From CAZPRY01 sp964589175 (lineage in GTDB: Bacteria; Fidelibacterota; UBA2242): 25,251 bases of DNA. The notes under the pieces were generated by a model that saw only the letters and a program-made list of their open reading frames with translations, was not told the origin of the DNA and did not search any database. This document shows positions 23,766 through 25,251 of the stretch, one piece after another. Every line of letters starts with the position of its first letter. Positions within the stretch are counted from its first letter, which is position 1. The DNA is taken from positions 1 to 25,251 of the forward strand of contig CAZPRY010000053.1 of NCBI GenBank assembly GCA_964589175.1, written 5' to 3'. A program made the translations under genes and the position numbers.

Positions 23766-23772
23766 AAAGATT

Positions 23773-23888
23773 CCTGGCGACGACCTACTTTCCCACCCAG
23801 CGAACCGAGCAGTATCATTGGCGCTGAAGGGCTTAACTTCCGAGTTCGGAATGGGATCGGGTGTATCCCCTTCGCCATAGTCACCAGA
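23773..23888 (-). rRNA. rrf: 5S ribosomal RNA
   Basis: This ~116-nt RNA shows the terminal helix (5' CTGGTGAC with 3' GTCGCCAG), the conserved CCCGATCCCATTCCGAACTCGG segment split over loops B/C, and GGGAAAGTAGGTCG near the 3' end. It follows 23S rRNA after a ~56-nt spacer and is followed by the terminator. The ends are estimated from base pairing. Confidence 0.96.
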
Positions 23889-23944
23889 AAAATTTACATT
23901 GGGAAAAAGAGATCGACCTATTGAAATCTATTTCATAAAAGTTT

Positions 23945-25251
<1,307 letters not shown>

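Overview
The window reads almost entirely leftward (minus strand). It looks like a chromosomal segment of a Gram-negative bacterium of the FCB group. The clues are a PorX-type response regulator (a type IX secretion regulator typical of Bacteroidota and relatives), FecR, CHASE2-cyclase and outer-membrane beta-barrel genes, and several genes without a Shine-Dalgarno sequence. A Calditrichota/KSB1-like lineage is a reasonable guess but cannot be proven from this sequence.

Region 1 (1-1088) is the start of a CRISPR-Cas operon that runs off the left edge: cas6 (Cas6b-like) followed by the N-terminus of a probable Cas8b/Csh1 large subunit, the order usual in type I-B loci. Two perfect 9-bp hairpins sit between the two genes. 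No CRISPR array is visible. Region 2 (1089-2152) has no credible gene. It holds a 345/347-bp tandem duplication plus a partial third copy, built from about fifteen 15-nt hairpins that share one architecture, occur in both orientations and vary in stem sequence while keeping complementarity.

Region 3 (2153-16612) is a compact 13-gene co-directional array. In transcription order it encodes PorX, TsaE, TsaB, a RimI-like acetyltransferase, AccD, SurE, GuaA, a TPR/periplasmic-binding lipoprotein-like protein, PgeF/YfiH, YqeY, CvpA, MutS2 and DnaG. Most neighbours overlap or lie within a few bases, so one long operon is likely. It mixes tRNA t6A modification, lipid, purine and peptidoglycan maintenance and replication/repair genes behind a secretion-linked regulator.

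Region 4 (16727-23597) is a second co-directional array of four envelope genes: a secreted 424-residue protein of unknown function, a FecR-domain protein, an 859-residue predicted outer-membrane beta-barrel with an Ig-like N-terminal part, and a CHASE2-transmembrane-nucleotide cyclase. Together they look like an envelope-sensing module that ends in cyclic nucleotide synthesis. This is the best candidate here for an undescribed system.

Region 5 (23733-25251) is the 3' end of an rRNA operon: the 3' part of 23S rRNA, a short spacer, 5S rRNA and a strong intrinsic terminator. The envelope array begins about 135 bp downstream of that terminator.
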